Position numbers and translations under genes: made by a program. This document shows positions 1 to 8,211 of a DNA stretch of 55,000 nt, in pieces. Under the pieces are notes generated by a model that saw only the letters and a list, made by a program, of their open reading frames with translations, did no database searches and was not told the DNA's origin. The stretch comes from Mesorhizobium sp. B2-3-12. Lineage in GTDB: Bacteria > Pseudomonadota > Alphaproteobacteria > Rhizobiales > Rhizobiaceae. Where the stretch lies: assembly GCF_006442205.1 (NCBI RefSeq), contig NZ_VFVR01000015.1, positions 1-55,000 on the forward strand, given 5' to 3'. Every line of letters begins with the position of its first letter. Within the stretch, counting starts at the first letter, position 1.

Positions 1-77
1 TTCCTCAATTCCTCAATTCCTCAATTCCTCAATTCCTCAATTCCTCAATTCCTCAATTCCTCAATTCCTCAATTCCT
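1..77. repeat. 8-bp tandem repeat TTCCTCAA, nine full copies
   Basis: Nine perfect copies of TTCCTCAA run from the window edge to base 72, then a partial unit. The array may continue left of the window. On the minus strand every unit reads TTGAGGAA, and the stop codon of the adjacent transporter gene (TGA at 63-61) lies inside the array. A change in copy number would therefore not lengthen that protein. Such short arrays usually vary in length by replication slippage. Confidence 0.95.
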
Positions 78-957
78 GAGTTCTCCCCTTGGCCTGTCGC
101 GCTGTCGCCAGGCCGACGCCGAAGGTGGTGATCGCCATGCCGACGATCTGCAAGGCGTTGAGCTGTTCGTTGAACAGGGCCCAGGCGATGAGGGCGGTGA
201 CGGCGGGCACCAGATAGAACAGCGAGGCCACTTTCGACATCTCGCCGTCGCGGATCATCACCATCAACAGGAAGATGGCGCCGAGCGACAGCACCAGCAC
301 CAGCCAGGCCATGGCGAAGATCAGTTCGCCATTGATGACGACGGTGTGCGTTTCAAAGGCAAGCGCGGCCAGGATCATCAGCGAGGCGCCGCCGACATAT
401 TGCCACATGGTCGCGGCGACGAGGTCGCCGCCGGAAGCAAAACGCTTCTGCCAGATGGTGCCGGCGCTCATGCCGAGCACCGAAACCAGCGAGGCGGTCA
501 GCGTCGCCGCAGTCACGCCTCCGCCGAGCGCCCCGAGTTTTGGCCACAGCACGATGACGATGCCGACCAGGCCGATGCCGAGGCCAAGCCAGTGGCGCGG
601 CAGGATGGCCTCGCCCAGAAACTTGCCCGCAAGCACCGCGGTGATCAGCGGCTGCAGGCCGACGATCAGGGCCGAAAAACCGGCCGGCATGCCCCGATGA
701 ATGGCCCAGAAGACGGCGCCGAGATAGACGCCATGCATCAGCACGCCGGCGCCGGTGGCGTGCAGCGCCTCCTTGCTGGTGGCTCGTTTCGAGCCCAGCA
801 CAAGCGTCAGCAGGGCCAGCAGCACGGCGGCGATGATAAAGCGCGCGGCGAGGAAGGTGAACGGCTCCGCCCACGGCATGGCATAGCGCGCGCCGATGAA
901 GCCGGTCGCCCACAGGACGACGAAGGTGGCGGGGATGAACCGCTTGAGGCTGTGCAT
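61..957 (-). CDS. DMT-family (EamA) transporter
   Basis: This is a 298-residue inner-membrane protein with about ten hydrophobic helices arranged as two EamA repeats, the layout of drug/metabolite transporters that export small metabolites or amino acids. The substrate cannot be read from sequence. I start it at the ATG at 957 (MHSLKRF). A GTG six codons upstream at 975 is an alternative, and neither has a strong ribosome binding site. The last two residues and the stop codon come from the TTCCTCAA array. It stands alone, divergent from the toxin-antitoxin pair. The family is secure and the function is not. Confidence 0.85.
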   Translation of the reverse strand: MHSLKRFIPATFVVLWATGFIGARYAMPWAEPFTFLAARFIIAAVLLALLTLVLGSKRATSKEALHATGAGVLMHGVYLGAVFWAIHRGMPAGFSALIVGLQPLITAVLAGKFLGEAILPRHWLGLGIGLVGIVIVLWPKLGALGGGVTAATLTASLVSVLGMSAGTIWQKRFASGGDLVAATMWQYVGGASLMILAALAFETHTVVINGELIFAMAWLVLVLSLGAIFLLMVMIRDGEMSKVASLFYLVPAVTALIAWALFNEQLNALQIVGMAITTFGVGLATARQAKGRTQELRN

Positions 958-1129
958 GTTCCGGGACCGCCACACTGGTGAGAACTGACCGTGGCGATGC
1001 TCTAGTCCCGTTCAGCCCGCCGCGCAAAACGAAACGATTGATCCATGGGTCATGGGGACGATGAACCTGTCGGGATGCTCAGACGGTATTTTCTTGGCGA
1101 CGCGGCCGTGTCTGTGGCAAAATAGCAAT

Positions 1130-1366
1130 ATGGACAGGATCGACGGCATTTCAGATGATCTCTTGCGGCGCATCGATGCGCTAACGGCCCGGTCGACGCT
1201 AACGCGTGCCCAGATCATTGAGGACGCGCTTGCGCGCGGACGCTCGCTCGCATGGCAAGAAAATTGGATCTCGGGCGTCCAGGCCGGGCTTGAAGAGGCC
1301 GATCGCGGCGAGTTCGCCACCGAGGAAGAGATTGCTTTGGTCCTCAATAAATACAGCACGGCGTAA
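1130..1366 (+). CDS. CopG/RHH-type antitoxin
   Basis: This 78-residue protein has the pattern of a ribbon-helix-helix antitoxin. A short N-terminal strand region (residues 3-8) is followed by two helices (ISDDLLRRIDAL, then LTRAQIIEDALARG), and an acidic C-terminal tail probably wraps the toxin. It lies 11 bp upstream of a RelE/ParE-type toxin in the same direction, the usual antitoxin-first order. RHH antitoxins normally repress their own promoter, alone and with toxin. The frame stays open upstream to 1052, but the ATG at 1130 gives the normal family length and begins at the strand. The family call is by pattern only. Confidence 0.8.
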   Translation: MDRIDGISDDLLRRIDALTARSTLTRAQIIEDALARGRSLAWQENWISGVQAGLEEADRGEFATEEEIALVLNKYSTA

Positions 1367-1377
1367 GCCGGGCAATC

Positions 1378-1665
1378 ATGCGCATTGTCTGGACCAGACG
1401 CTACCTGACTGAGCTTGAAGCTATCGGCGACTACATCAGCGAACACAATCCACGCGCCGCTGCCCGCATCGTCAAGGAGATCCATGGTAAAACCAGTCGC
1501 CTTCTTTCGGCGAATCCATTCATCGGCCGCACCGGCGAAATCAATGGTACACGCGAACTGGTCATCCCGAGCACGCCCTACATTGTCGCTTACCGCGTCA
1601 GGGATAAGGAAATCGAGATTCTCTTCGTTCAGCACGGTGCGCGACAATGGCCCAACGAACCTTGA
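1378..1665 (+). CDS. RelE/ParE-family toxin
   Basis: The 95-residue product matches the ParE/RelE fold. It opens with a beta strand (MRIVWTRRYLTELEAIGDYI) and helices carrying the ARIVKEI region. The core shows the typical sequence NPFIGRTGEINGTRELVI and the C-terminal strand YIVAYRVRDKEIEILFVQHGARQWP. ParE-type members poison DNA gyrase and RelE-type members cleave mRNA. The lack of obvious RelE catalytic residues and the RHH partner favour ParE, but this is inference. It forms an operon with the antitoxin just upstream and converges on gluQ, whose stop lies 4 bp away. Confidence 0.82.
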   Translation: MRIVWTRRYLTELEAIGDYISEHNPRAAARIVKEIHGKTSRLLSANPFIGRTGEINGTRELVIPSTPYIVAYRVRDKEIEILFVQHGARQWPNEP

Positions 1666-1669
1666 CCGC

Positions 1670-2545
1670 TTATAGCCCCACCATCCTTTCGACATCATCC
1701 GGCGAAGCCCCTGCGTCACGCAAGGCGGCGAGGCCGGTATCCCCGAGGCTCTTCGACAGTTTTCGCCCGTCCGGCCCAAGGATCAGCCGATGATGGAAAT
1801 ACGCGGGCCGCGGCAGCCCGAGCAGTTCTTGGAGCAGGCGCTGCACACCGGTCGCGGAAAACAGATCCTGGCCACGCACGACATGGCTGACGCCTTGCAG
1901 AGCGTCGTCCATGACGACGGCGAGATGGTAGCTGGTCGGGATGTCGCGGCGCGCCACGATCACGTCGCCCCAGTCCTGCGGACGCGCCTCCACGGAGCGC
2001 GTGGCGGAAAGCGTCTCATCGGTGAATTCGGTCCATGTGAGGCCCTTGCCGGCACGCGCCATGGCGGCGCCGACGTCCAGCCGCCAGGCGAACGGCGCGT
2101 TCCCGGCAATCCGCCGCTTGCGCTCCTTCATCGGCAGCGCCTTGTCGGCCGGGGGATAGAGCGGCACGCCGTCGGGGTCGCGCGGCCAGTCGCGGCCGCG
2201 CGCTGGGGTGTCGGCGATGAAAGCCCTGATCTCGCCACGGCTCATGAAGGCGGGATAGACCAGTTCCTCGCGGATCAGGCGCTCGAGCACCGTCCCGTAT
2301 TCCGCAAAATGCTCTGATTGCCGTCGCACCGGCTTTTCCCAGGCCAGGCCGAGCCATTTCAGGTCGGCGAGCATGCCCGCCTCGAACTCCGGCGTGCAGC
2401 GCGTGATGTCGATATCCTCGATGCGCAGCAGCAGGCGGCCGCCTGACGCCTTTGCCAGCTTCTGGTTGAGCAGCGCCGAATAGGCGTGGCCAAGATGCAG
2501 TTGGCCGTTGGGGCTGGGCGCGAAGCGGAATGTCAGGAGCGTCAT
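1670..2545 (-). CDS. gluQ: Glutamyl-Q tRNA(Asp) synthetase
   Basis: This 291-residue protein is the catalytic half of a glutamyl-tRNA synthetase with no anticodon-binding domain, the size and form of GluQRS. The enzyme charges glutamate onto the queuosine base of tRNA(Asp). The HIGH-like motif is PSPNGQLHLGHA (residues 9-20), and the KMSKS-like motif is KLSKS about 35 residues from the end. The CxC zinc pair of the E. coli enzyme is absent: the stretch reads VYPAFMSR, with Ala and Met in the Cys positions. It is transcribed divergently from the glycosylase gene, with 75 bp between starts. Confidence 0.92.
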   Translation of the reverse strand: MTLLTFRFAPSPNGQLHLGHAYSALLNQKLAKASGGRLLLRIEDIDITRCTPEFEAGMLADLKWLGLAWEKPVRRQSEHFAEYGTVLERLIREELVYPAFMSRGEIRAFIADTPARGRDWPRDPDGVPLYPPADKALPMKERKRRIAGNAPFAWRLDVGAAMARAGKGLTWTEFTDETLSATRSVEARPQDWGDVIVARRDIPTSYHLAVVMDDALQGVSHVVRGQDLFSATGVQRLLQELLGLPRPAYFHHRLILGPDGRKLSKSLGDTGLAALRDAGASPDDVERMVGL

Positions 2546-2620
2546 GTCTCTGGCGGCAATCGGGTTGTGCTGTGGTTTTGGCGGTTGCTACTTTGCGGCA
2601 CATTCGCGGACAAGGATACC

Positions 2621-3262
2621 ATGCAGCGCATCGCCACACTGGACGACGTTGAGCGCGGGCTCGATGCGCTTTGCATCATCGATCCCCGCCTGGAAAAGGT
2701 GCGCGGCATGGCCGGCGAGGTGCCGCTGCGGCTCTCGGAGCCCGGGTTCAGAAGCCTCGCCTCGATCATCGTCTCGCAGCAAGTTTCCCGGGCGAGTGCC
2801 GATGCCATTTTCGGCCGGCTGACGAAACTGGTCGATCCGCTGACACCCCAAGCGATCCTGGCCGCCGGCGAGGACATGTTTCGCGAGGCCGGCCTTTCGC
2901 GGCCCAAGCAGCGCGGCCTGATCGCGGTCGCGCAAGCCGTGGTCGACGGGCTCGACCTGCATCACCTCTGTTCGCTCGACGCCGGGGAGGCGATCACGGC
3001 AATGACCGCGGTGCCCGGCATCGGTCCCTGGACGGCGGAAGTGTACCTACTGTTCGCCGCCGGACACCCCGACATCTTCCCGGCGCGGGACGTCGCCCTG
3101 CAGAGCGCTGTCGGCCATGCGCTCGGTATCGACCCGCGCCCAGCGGAGAAAACACTGATCGCCCTGGCCGAATCATGGAGCCCGTGGCGAGGTGTCGCAT
3201 CGCGGCTTTTCTGGTCCTATTATCGCGAAACCAGGGGCAGGGACGCCGCGCCGCCAGCCTGA
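2621..3262 (+). CDS. AlkA-type DNA-3-methyladenine glycosylase (HhH-GPD)
   Basis: The 213-residue protein belongs to the helix-hairpin-helix GPD base-excision glycosylases that remove alkylated purines from DNA. The hairpin and GPD loop are visible as VPGIGPWTAE (residues 131-140), followed by the catalytic aspartate D157 in FPARDVAL. VSQQVS at 51-56 is typical of the AlkA branch. It lacks the N-terminal domain of E. coli AlkA, as in many alphaproteobacterial homologues. The frame is open back to 2486, but that part overlaps gluQ, so the ATG at 2621 is chosen. An intrinsic terminator follows 6 bp after the stop. Confidence 0.9.
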   Translation: MQRIATLDDVERGLDALCIIDPRLEKVRGMAGEVPLRLSEPGFRSLASIIVSQQVSRASADAIFGRLTKLVDPLTPQAILAAGEDMFREAGLSRPKQRGLIAVAQAVVDGLDLHHLCSLDAGEAITAMTAVPGIGPWTAEVYLLFAAGHPDIFPARDVALQSAVGHALGIDPRPAEKTLIALAESWSPWRGVASRLFWSYYRETRGRDAAPPA

Positions 3263-3268
3263 ATCCGC

Positions 3269-3295
3269 AAAAAAGCATGAAAATCATGCGTTTTT
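3269..3295 (+). terminator. Intrinsic terminator after the glycosylase gene
   Basis: A perfect 6-bp stem GCATGA/TCATGC with an AAA loop is flanked by A6 on the left and GTTTTT on the right. It begins 6 bp after the glycosylase stop codon. The A/T flanks make it look bidirectional, but no gene approaches from the right. Confidence 0.85.
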
Positions 3296-3452
3296 CGCAG
3301 TTAGGGCGAGTGACAATCCGCTTCACATCCCTGTCATGTCAGGCTTACAGTATCCGCGCCGAACGGTCGGGCTTTTGAAGCTGCACGCGGTCCTTTGCGA
3401 GAGTCGAAATTTCGATTTTCGAGGGCGTGTGCGAACCAAGGAGGTCAACAAG

Positions 3453-4010
3453 GTGACGGTTGCCGTATCTCCGGATGGGCTTCCAGCGCTGGTGCTGAAT
3501 GCGGATTACCGTCCGCTCAGCTATTACCCCTTGTCGCTCTGGTCCTGGCAGGACGCCATCAAGGCGGTTTTTCTTGACCGGGTGAATATCGTCGCCGAAT
3601 ACGAGCATGCGGTGTCCTCGCCGACCTTTTCGATGAAGCTGCCGAGCGTGGTCAGCCTGAAGGCCTATGTGAAGCCGTCGAGGCACCCGGCATTCACCCG
3701 CTTCAACGTGTTCCTGCGCGACCGCTTCCAGTGCCAGTATTGCGGCACGCCAGAGGATCTGACCTTCGATCACGTCATCCCCCGCCATCGCGGCGGTGCG
3801 ACGACGTGGGAGAATGTCGTCGCCGCCTGTTCGCCTTGCAATCTGAGGAAAGGCGGCATGATGCCGGCGCATGCCAAGATGTTTCCCCTGCAGAAGCCCT
3901 ACCAGCCGACGGTGCATGATCTGCACAATAACGGCCGCCTGTTCCCGCCCAACCATCTGCATGAAAGCTGGATGGATTATCTCTACTGGGATGTGGAGTT
4001 GGAGCCGTAG
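3453..4010 (+). CDS. HNH endonuclease family protein
   Basis: A 185-residue protein with a C-terminal HNH nuclease domain. The zinc-binding pair CQYC is followed by FDHVIPRHRGG, a conserved Asn (TTWENVV) and a second zinc pair CSPCNLRKGG, all at about residues 95-140. This is the complete HNH signature. Homologues are widespread single-copy chromosomal genes in alphaproteobacteria, probably acting in DNA repair or processing rather than as selfish nucleases; that role is inferred. The start is GTG at 3453, because AAGGAGG sits 8 bp upstream and the protein then begins VTVAVS. The frame stays open upstream without a ribosome binding site. Confidence 0.88.
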   Translation: MTVAVSPDGLPALVLNADYRPLSYYPLSLWSWQDAIKAVFLDRVNIVAEYEHAVSSPTFSMKLPSVVSLKAYVKPSRHPAFTRFNVFLRDRFQCQYCGTPEDLTFDHVIPRHRGGATTWENVVAACSPCNLRKGGMMPAHAKMFPLQKPYQPTVHDLHNNGRLFPPNHLHESWMDYLYWDVELEP

Positions 4011-4050
4011 AGTTCGACGCGATCGGTCAGCCACGCAAATTGTCGATCCC

Positions 4051-4233
4051 GGCGCTGCCCCCTCATCCGGCTGCCGCCACCTTCTCCCCGTATAGTGACT
4101 GGGAGAAGGGAACTGTCCGCGACGCCGGCACCGTTCTGCAACGTTGATGATTGGCGAAACCATTGACGACGGAATCTTTCTCCCCGTCATATACGGGGAG
4201 AAACGTCCGGTAGGACAATGAAGGGCGGCGCCG
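4051..4233. repeat. Pair of RIME-like palindromic elements
   Basis: The convergent gap between the HNH gene and dsbB holds two related palindromes in opposite orientation. The first (4051-4112) contains CCCCTCATCCGGC and CCTTCTCCCCGTATAGTG with the return arm GGGAGAAGGG. The second (4175-4233) contains TTCTCCCCGTCATATACGGG and AAGGGCGGCGCC. The same modules recur at 21868-22095. They resemble rhizobial intergenic mosaic elements, short palindromes scattered in Rhizobiales genomes. Transcribed copies would fold into strong hairpins and may end both converging transcripts. Confidence 0.7.
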
Positions 4234-4279
4234 ACCGCATGCAGGGCGGCGCGAGTTTTGCTTCGTGCCGACTGAGTCG

Positions 4280-4798
4280 TCAGTCGCGAGAAAGCGCGCC
4301 ACGGAAGGCGACGGCGGCGAGGATCAGGCTGGCGATGGCGTTCCAGCCGGCCAGCGACAGGCCGAGAATGCGCAAGGCGGCCTTGTCGCAGGAGGGCGGC
4401 ACGAATTTGTCGAGCGCGTCGAGCACGCCCTTGCCGCCGGTGTCGACCGGTCCGGCGCCCGCCGTGCAGTCGGTCGGGCCGGCCCACCACTGCCATTCGA
4501 CGCCGGAGTGATAGACGCCGAGATAGAGGCCGTAGAGCATCAGGAGGCCGCCGATGGCCAGCAGGCCGCGCGTCAGCCATGCGGGCGCGCGCAGCATCGA
4601 TGCGATCACCGCCAGCAGCATCAAGGGCACGCCGATGTAATAGGGCGTGCGCTGTTCCAGGCAGAGGTGGCAGGGGATATAGCCGCCAATGTACTGGAAG
4701 GCGAGCGCGGAGCCGACCGTCGCGGCCATGGCGACGGCGAGAAAGAGCGCTGCGCGCGTCCGCGGATTTCCGGTGCCGGCGGTCATGGTCGATGTCAT
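4280..4798 (-). CDS. DsbB-like disulfide bond formation protein
   Basis: The 172-residue inner-membrane protein has four hydrophobic helices and the two cysteine pairs of DsbB. CHLC stands right after the first helix (IGGYIPCHLCLEQR), and two further cysteines lie in a periplasmic loop (TDCTAG and PSCDK). DsbB reoxidises DsbA and passes electrons to quinone. No dsbA is in the window, so the partner is elsewhere. The frame is open up to 4870, but the first 24 residues look non-native. Starts at 4798 or 4786 are both possible. It lies 25 bp downstream of the DedA-like gene in the same direction. Confidence 0.85.
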   Translation of the reverse strand: MTSTMTAGTGNPRTRAALFLAVAMAATVGSALAFQYIGGYIPCHLCLEQRTPYYIGVPLMLLAVIASMLRAPAWLTRGLLAIGGLLMLYGLYLGVYHSGVEWQWWAGPTDCTAGAGPVDTGGKGVLDALDKFVPPSCDKAALRILGLSLAGWNAIASLILAAVAFRGALSRD

Positions 4799-4823
4799 CT
4801 CGGGGATCCGTTTGGTTGCGCTG

Positions 4824-5414
4824 CTATCCGTGGGCGTATCTGACGAGGATATAGAGCAAAATGAGGGCAACGGCGCCGGCGCCGACGATCAGCCCCAAAC
4901 GCTTTTCGATGAATTCCTTGATCGATTCGCCATAGCGGCGCAGCAGCCAGGCCAGCAGCAGGAAACGGGCGCCGCGCGCGACGATCGCCAGCCCGATGAA
5001 CAGCAGCAGATTGACGCCGATGACGCCCGACAAGATGGTCACCACCTTGATCGGCGGCAAATGGGCGGCACCGGATGTGATCAGCATCAGGATGATGAAG
5101 CCGATGCCGGACGAGGTGCGCAACTGTTCGAACTCGTCATACTTGCCGTAGAATTCGAGAATCGGCCGTGCGACAGCCTCATAGGCGTAATGGCCGATGA
5201 ACCAGCCGGCGACGCCGCCCAGCACCGAAGCGACGGTGGCGATCAGCGCGTAGCGGTAGGCGCGATCCGGCCGCGACAGCGCCATCGGCAGATAGAGCAC
5301 GTCGGCCGGCACCAGGAACACCGAGCTTTCGACGAAGGCGATCAAAGCCAGCCACCACTCGGCCGACTTTCGCGCCGCCAGCGACAAGGTCCAGTCGTAC
5401 AATCCGCGAAGCAT
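4824..5414 (-). CDS. YqaA/DedA-family (SNARE-associated) membrane protein
   Basis: This 196-residue protein has five or six hydrophobic segments and the features of the YqaA branch of the DedA/VTT family: an FVESS motif near residue 30, PADVLYLPMAL, and a glycine-rich segment GGVAGWFIGHYAYE. DedA proteins act as lipid carriers or scramblases and influence membrane potential, but YqaA-type members are little studied. The ATG at 5414 gives the conserved start MLRGLYDWTL; the open frame upstream to 5504 looks unrelated. It probably forms an operon with the dsbB-like gene, 25 bp apart. Confidence 0.85.
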   Translation of the reverse strand: MLRGLYDWTLSLAARKSAEWWLALIAFVESSVFLVPADVLYLPMALSRPDRAYRYALIATVASVLGGVAGWFIGHYAYEAVARPILEFYGKYDEFEQLRTSSGIGFIILMLITSGAAHLPPIKVVTILSGVIGVNLLLFIGLAIVARGARFLLLAWLLRRYGESIKEFIEKRLGLIVGAGAVALILLYILVRYAHG

Positions 5415-5633
5415 CGGCTCTCCTAGTGCATGTGGCCCAAAACCGCGCGGCCGCGCTGGACAAAGGCATGGATCAAACAAGGACGCAAAGCGCGCCGCGT
5501 CCACGTCTCCAGACGCGCCGCGCTTTGATGCGCCGCCTGTCTAGAAAGATTTTCCGCGCTGCACAATGGCAGCCCTATCGCGAAATCGAAAGGCGAAGAT
5601 TGGTCGCATCCGGACGATCGCGAGAATTGGCCG

Positions 5634-5661
5634 TTGACGAACAGGCCTCCGACCGTATAGT
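5634..5661 (+). promoter_or_regulatory. Promoter of tRNA-Leu
   Basis: TTGACG (5634-5639) and TATAGT (5656-5661) are separated by 16 bp and lie 28 bp before the tRNA 5' end. This is close to the housekeeping sigma consensus and well placed for the tRNA. Confidence 0.8.
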
Positions 5662-5689
5662 CCGCGCCCATCCAGGCCGCCCGGCCTGA

Positions 5690-5774
5690 GCCCCTATGGC
5701 GGAATTGGTAGACGCGCTCGACTCAAAATCGAGTTCCGCAAGGAGTGCTGGTTCGATCCCGGCTAGGGGCACCA
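5690..5774 (+). tRNA. tRNA-Leu (anticodon CAA)
   Basis: The 85-nt gene folds as a class II tRNA. The 7-bp acceptor stem is GCCCCTA/TAGGGGC with discriminator A and an encoded CCA. The anticodon stem CTCGA/TCGAG holds the 7-nt loop CTCAAAA, giving anticodon CAA. A short variable arm (TTCCGCAAGGAG region) and a GTTCGAT T-loop follow. It decodes UUG. Its last 17 nt are duplicated at 18873-18889, marking it as the integration target of the island that follows. The island also displaces whatever terminator originally followed the gene. Confidence 0.96.
5758..5774 (+). other. attL: left 17-bp direct repeat
   Basis: The sequence CCCGGCTAGGGGCACCA is the last 17 nt of tRNA-Leu and recurs exactly at 18873-18889. 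The bases on either side differ (T/C here, G/T at the right copy), which fixes its limits. Confidence 0.88.
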
Positions 5775-5796
5775 CTGGACCTTCTTCGGGCCAGGA

Positions 5797-5840
5797 AATT
5801 CAACAGTAGCAAGGGCTTAGAAGTCCCCTGAGGTACGACG
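5797..5840. promoter_or_regulatory. Left arm-type repeats of the attachment site
   Basis: AATTCAACAG (5797-5806) and GTCCCCTGAGG (5823-5833) both reappear in inverted order and orientation near the right end (18790-18823). TGAGGTACGACG (5829-5840) overlaps the second and recurs in direct orientation at 18767-18778. The position between attL and the integrase gene fits integrase or excisionase arm-binding sites and the integrase promoter. Binding is inferred from the symmetry, not known. Confidence 0.65.
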
Positions 5841-5864
5841 TACGGTACCGAGAGAGGGACAGTT

Positions 5865-7345
5865 ATGGTCAATGTGACGATGAAGTATTTGCAGGAGCGG
5901 CAGGGCAAGAAGCGCGGGACGTTGTCCTACCGATACCGCCGCCCGGTGCCGGGGGGCTCAAAGAGCATCTTGGAAAGGGCGAGTTGGTCGTGCCGCTGGG
6001 CAAGACGCTTGTCGCGGCGACGAAGGCCTACGGCAAGGTCGACAAAGAAGTTGAGAAGGCGCTCGCCGAAGCGTGGGACGCCCTCAATGGGAAGACGAAG
6101 GCGGCGAAGGTTCAGCAGGACAAGACGGCGCGCGAGCTATTCAACGATGCGATGGATCGGGCACGAGACCTTGGGGTCAACCCCTATCGCCATGATGATG
6201 ACGACAGCGATGATGCCGACGACGAGGTGCGGGAGCTGATAGCCGATAGCGTCGCGAAGCAGTACCGCCCCAGCTACCGGGCGGAGGGCGGAGCCTATGC
6301 GACCGATGTTGATGAGCCGGACGAGCCGGCAGGGTTGACGAAGGCAGACGCGGCATTGCTCCGAGTAATGATGACGCCCGACCCCAAGGCCCCTCCTGTG
6401 ACCATCATGGACGCCAAGAAGCGTTATCTTCAGGACCGCTTCGCCTTGAGGGAGCCGGGCGAACTGGAGCGGAAGAAGGACGAGCAGCGCGCGGAACGGG
6501 CGGCGGACGCCATCGTCGAGGCGTTGGGACGAGTGCCGACTATCGCAAGTATCTCGCGTGAGGAGGCCCGCAAGGTACAAGCGTACCTTAAGGGCAGGGT
6601 GGCTGCTGGGACGGTGGACCGCTATCTCAACGACGTTCGGTCAATCATCAACCACGCGATTGCCGAGTTCCCGGACCTCCACGAGTTGAAGAACCACTTC
6701 ACTGGGCTGCCGATCCTCGCGGGTGGTCGTTATGGCGGGCCCACGGCAGATGAAGAAGGAAGGCCCCTGACGGTCGAGGAGGCGACGGCAATCCGTGACA
6801 GGATCGAGAGACTGTCCAGACAACCCGACCTCATCCTTATTTGGAGGATGCTGGAAGGTACCGGTTGCCGTCTTGCGGAAGTGACCGGTCTTCGGGTTGT
6901 GGACGTCGTAGCGGATGGCGAGATGCCTTACCTCGACATCAGGCCCCATGGTCGGCGGGGTCTCAAGACCGTGGCGTCAATCCGCAGGGTGCCGCTTGTG
7001 GGTGACGCTCTCGAGGCGACCCGTGCGGCTCTCAAGTTGATAGGCGAAAGTGACATGCTGTTTCCGCGCTACGGCGTTGAAGGTGGCAACACATCAGCCT
7101 CAGCGGCGCTCATGAAGCACGTTCGGGAGATCACCGACGATAAGCTGGCGAGGGTGCATTCGCTTCGGCACAACATGGCTGACAAGCTCAAGATTGCGGG
7201 GATCGAAGAGGCTGACCGGAAGCTGGTTCTTGGCCACGCATTGGGCGGCGAAGGGAAGCGTTACGGTGGGGCCGAGGGCCGGCTTGTGGCGGCGACGAGG
7301 GCGCTGCGGAAGGCTATGGACATCACGGGATGCGGATCTGCCTAG
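5865..7345 (+). pseudogene. Tyrosine site-specific integrase, N-terminal frameshift
   Basis: The catalytic part is complete in the frame open from 5984 to 7345. Numbering from a TTG at 5984, the active residues are R296 (GTGCRLAEV), H392/R395 (HSLRH), H418 (LGHALG) and nucleophile Y427 (GKRYGG). A SAM-like core-binding region lies at about 175-235. The natural N-terminus is in another frame: ATG at 5865 reads MVNVTMKYLQERQGK and RYRRRPVPG, typical of this integrase family. It must shift at the G6 run 5951-5956 to continue as GLKEHLGKGELVVPLGKT. One extra G would restore a full-length protein of about 490 residues. The cause could be mutation, a sequencing error or slippage. It presumably inserted the island into the adjacent tRNA-Leu. 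Confidence 0.85.
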
Positions 7346-7374
7346 GATGCCGACCGCGCAAATGCGGAGGAGCT

Positions 7375-8211
7375 TCAGGGCGCTGCCACGATGTACCGAA
7401 GAAATGCCATTCCCTGCGTGGCAGACATGATGGCCAAGTCGATAGGAGCTTCGTGAATTTGGGCCAGCGCTGCACCATGGCGGAAGGGGTGTGCCGAGTG
7501 AACCCAAGCCTTGAACATTTCCATGGCGCGATCAACCTTGTCTTGAGCTTCAGCGTAGCTCGCATACCTTGCCATCAAGATCGGCTTGAGGTGAGCATCG
7601 ATCGACTGGGCATTCAGCCTGTTGACGGTTGGTTGGTTGATCGCCACCAAGAAGGCGCTTTCGACGGCCTCGAAGACCCCCCGGATGAGGGCCTTGCCGC
7701 TTTGGCGACCGGGGTCCAGGTGGGAGAGAGCTTCGTCGAGAGCGTGGCTTGCCGCTGCAAAGCGTGGCTGCCCCAGTCCCGCGAGCGCGGTTTCAGAAAT
7801 GCGCGCAAATTCCTCATCCACCAAATAGTGAACCCCGAGAGCGTCGTCTATTCGGTAGTGAAGGCCCTCCTCAGCGATGATCCTACGGGCGGTCGCATGT
7901 GCTCGTTGTTGGTTCAGTTGTCCCCGTGACTGCGCCAACCTGAGAACCAGCGTTATCCCGCTCAGCACGTCGATTATCCCCGCCCGTCTCCAAAAATCTC
8001 CATGAAGAGCATAGCCACCCGGCGTCCTTGGATACTCGATGCCAAGCAGCCGTTCGACTTCAGTGACGAAATTGGCCTGCTGGTCTGGGCTTAAGAAATC
8101 TGTAAAAAACACCAAGAGACGCTGGCGCGCCCGAGCACTGTCTGCCAACGGAACTGGTTCCCTGACATAGTTTCTGCGAAACAAAGCCCCTTCCACAGGA
8201 GGGAGTGCCAT
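7375..8211 (-). CDS. Hypothetical protein, possible abortive-infection-like
   Basis: This is a 278-residue soluble protein that I do not recognise with confidence. The ATG at 8211 has AGGAG 6 bp upstream. The middle and C-terminal half are alpha-helical: a segment with ALIRGVFEAVESAFLVAI, then HPFRHG and a final helix with MSATQGMAFLRYIV. That arrangement (a helix with Glu-Ser-Ala, a late RHG and a closing hydrophobic helix) resembles the HEPN-like C-terminal domains of AbiJ-type proteins. The strict HEPN RX4-6H motif is not present. It sits between the integrase, with which it converges, and the serine recombinase. Location on a defence-bearing island makes an anti-phage role plausible; this is inference. 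Confidence 0.6.
   Translation of the reverse strand: MALPPVEGALFRRNYVREPVPLADSARARQRLLVFFTDFLSPDQQANFVTEVERLLGIEYPRTPGGYALHGDFWRRAGIIDVLSGITLVLRLAQSRGQLNQQRAHATARRIIAEEGLHYRIDDALGVHYLVDEEFARISETALAGLGQPRFAAASHALDEALSHLDPGRQSGKALIRGVFEAVESAFLVAINQPTVNRLNAQSIDAHLKPILMARYASYAEAQDKVDRAMEMFKAWVHSAHPFRHGAALAQIHEAPIDLAIMSATQGMAFLRYIVAAP

Noticed and set aside
4051..4233. Palindromes considered as a CRISPR array
   Set aside because: The units are inverted, differ in sequence, and have no regular spacers or cas genes.
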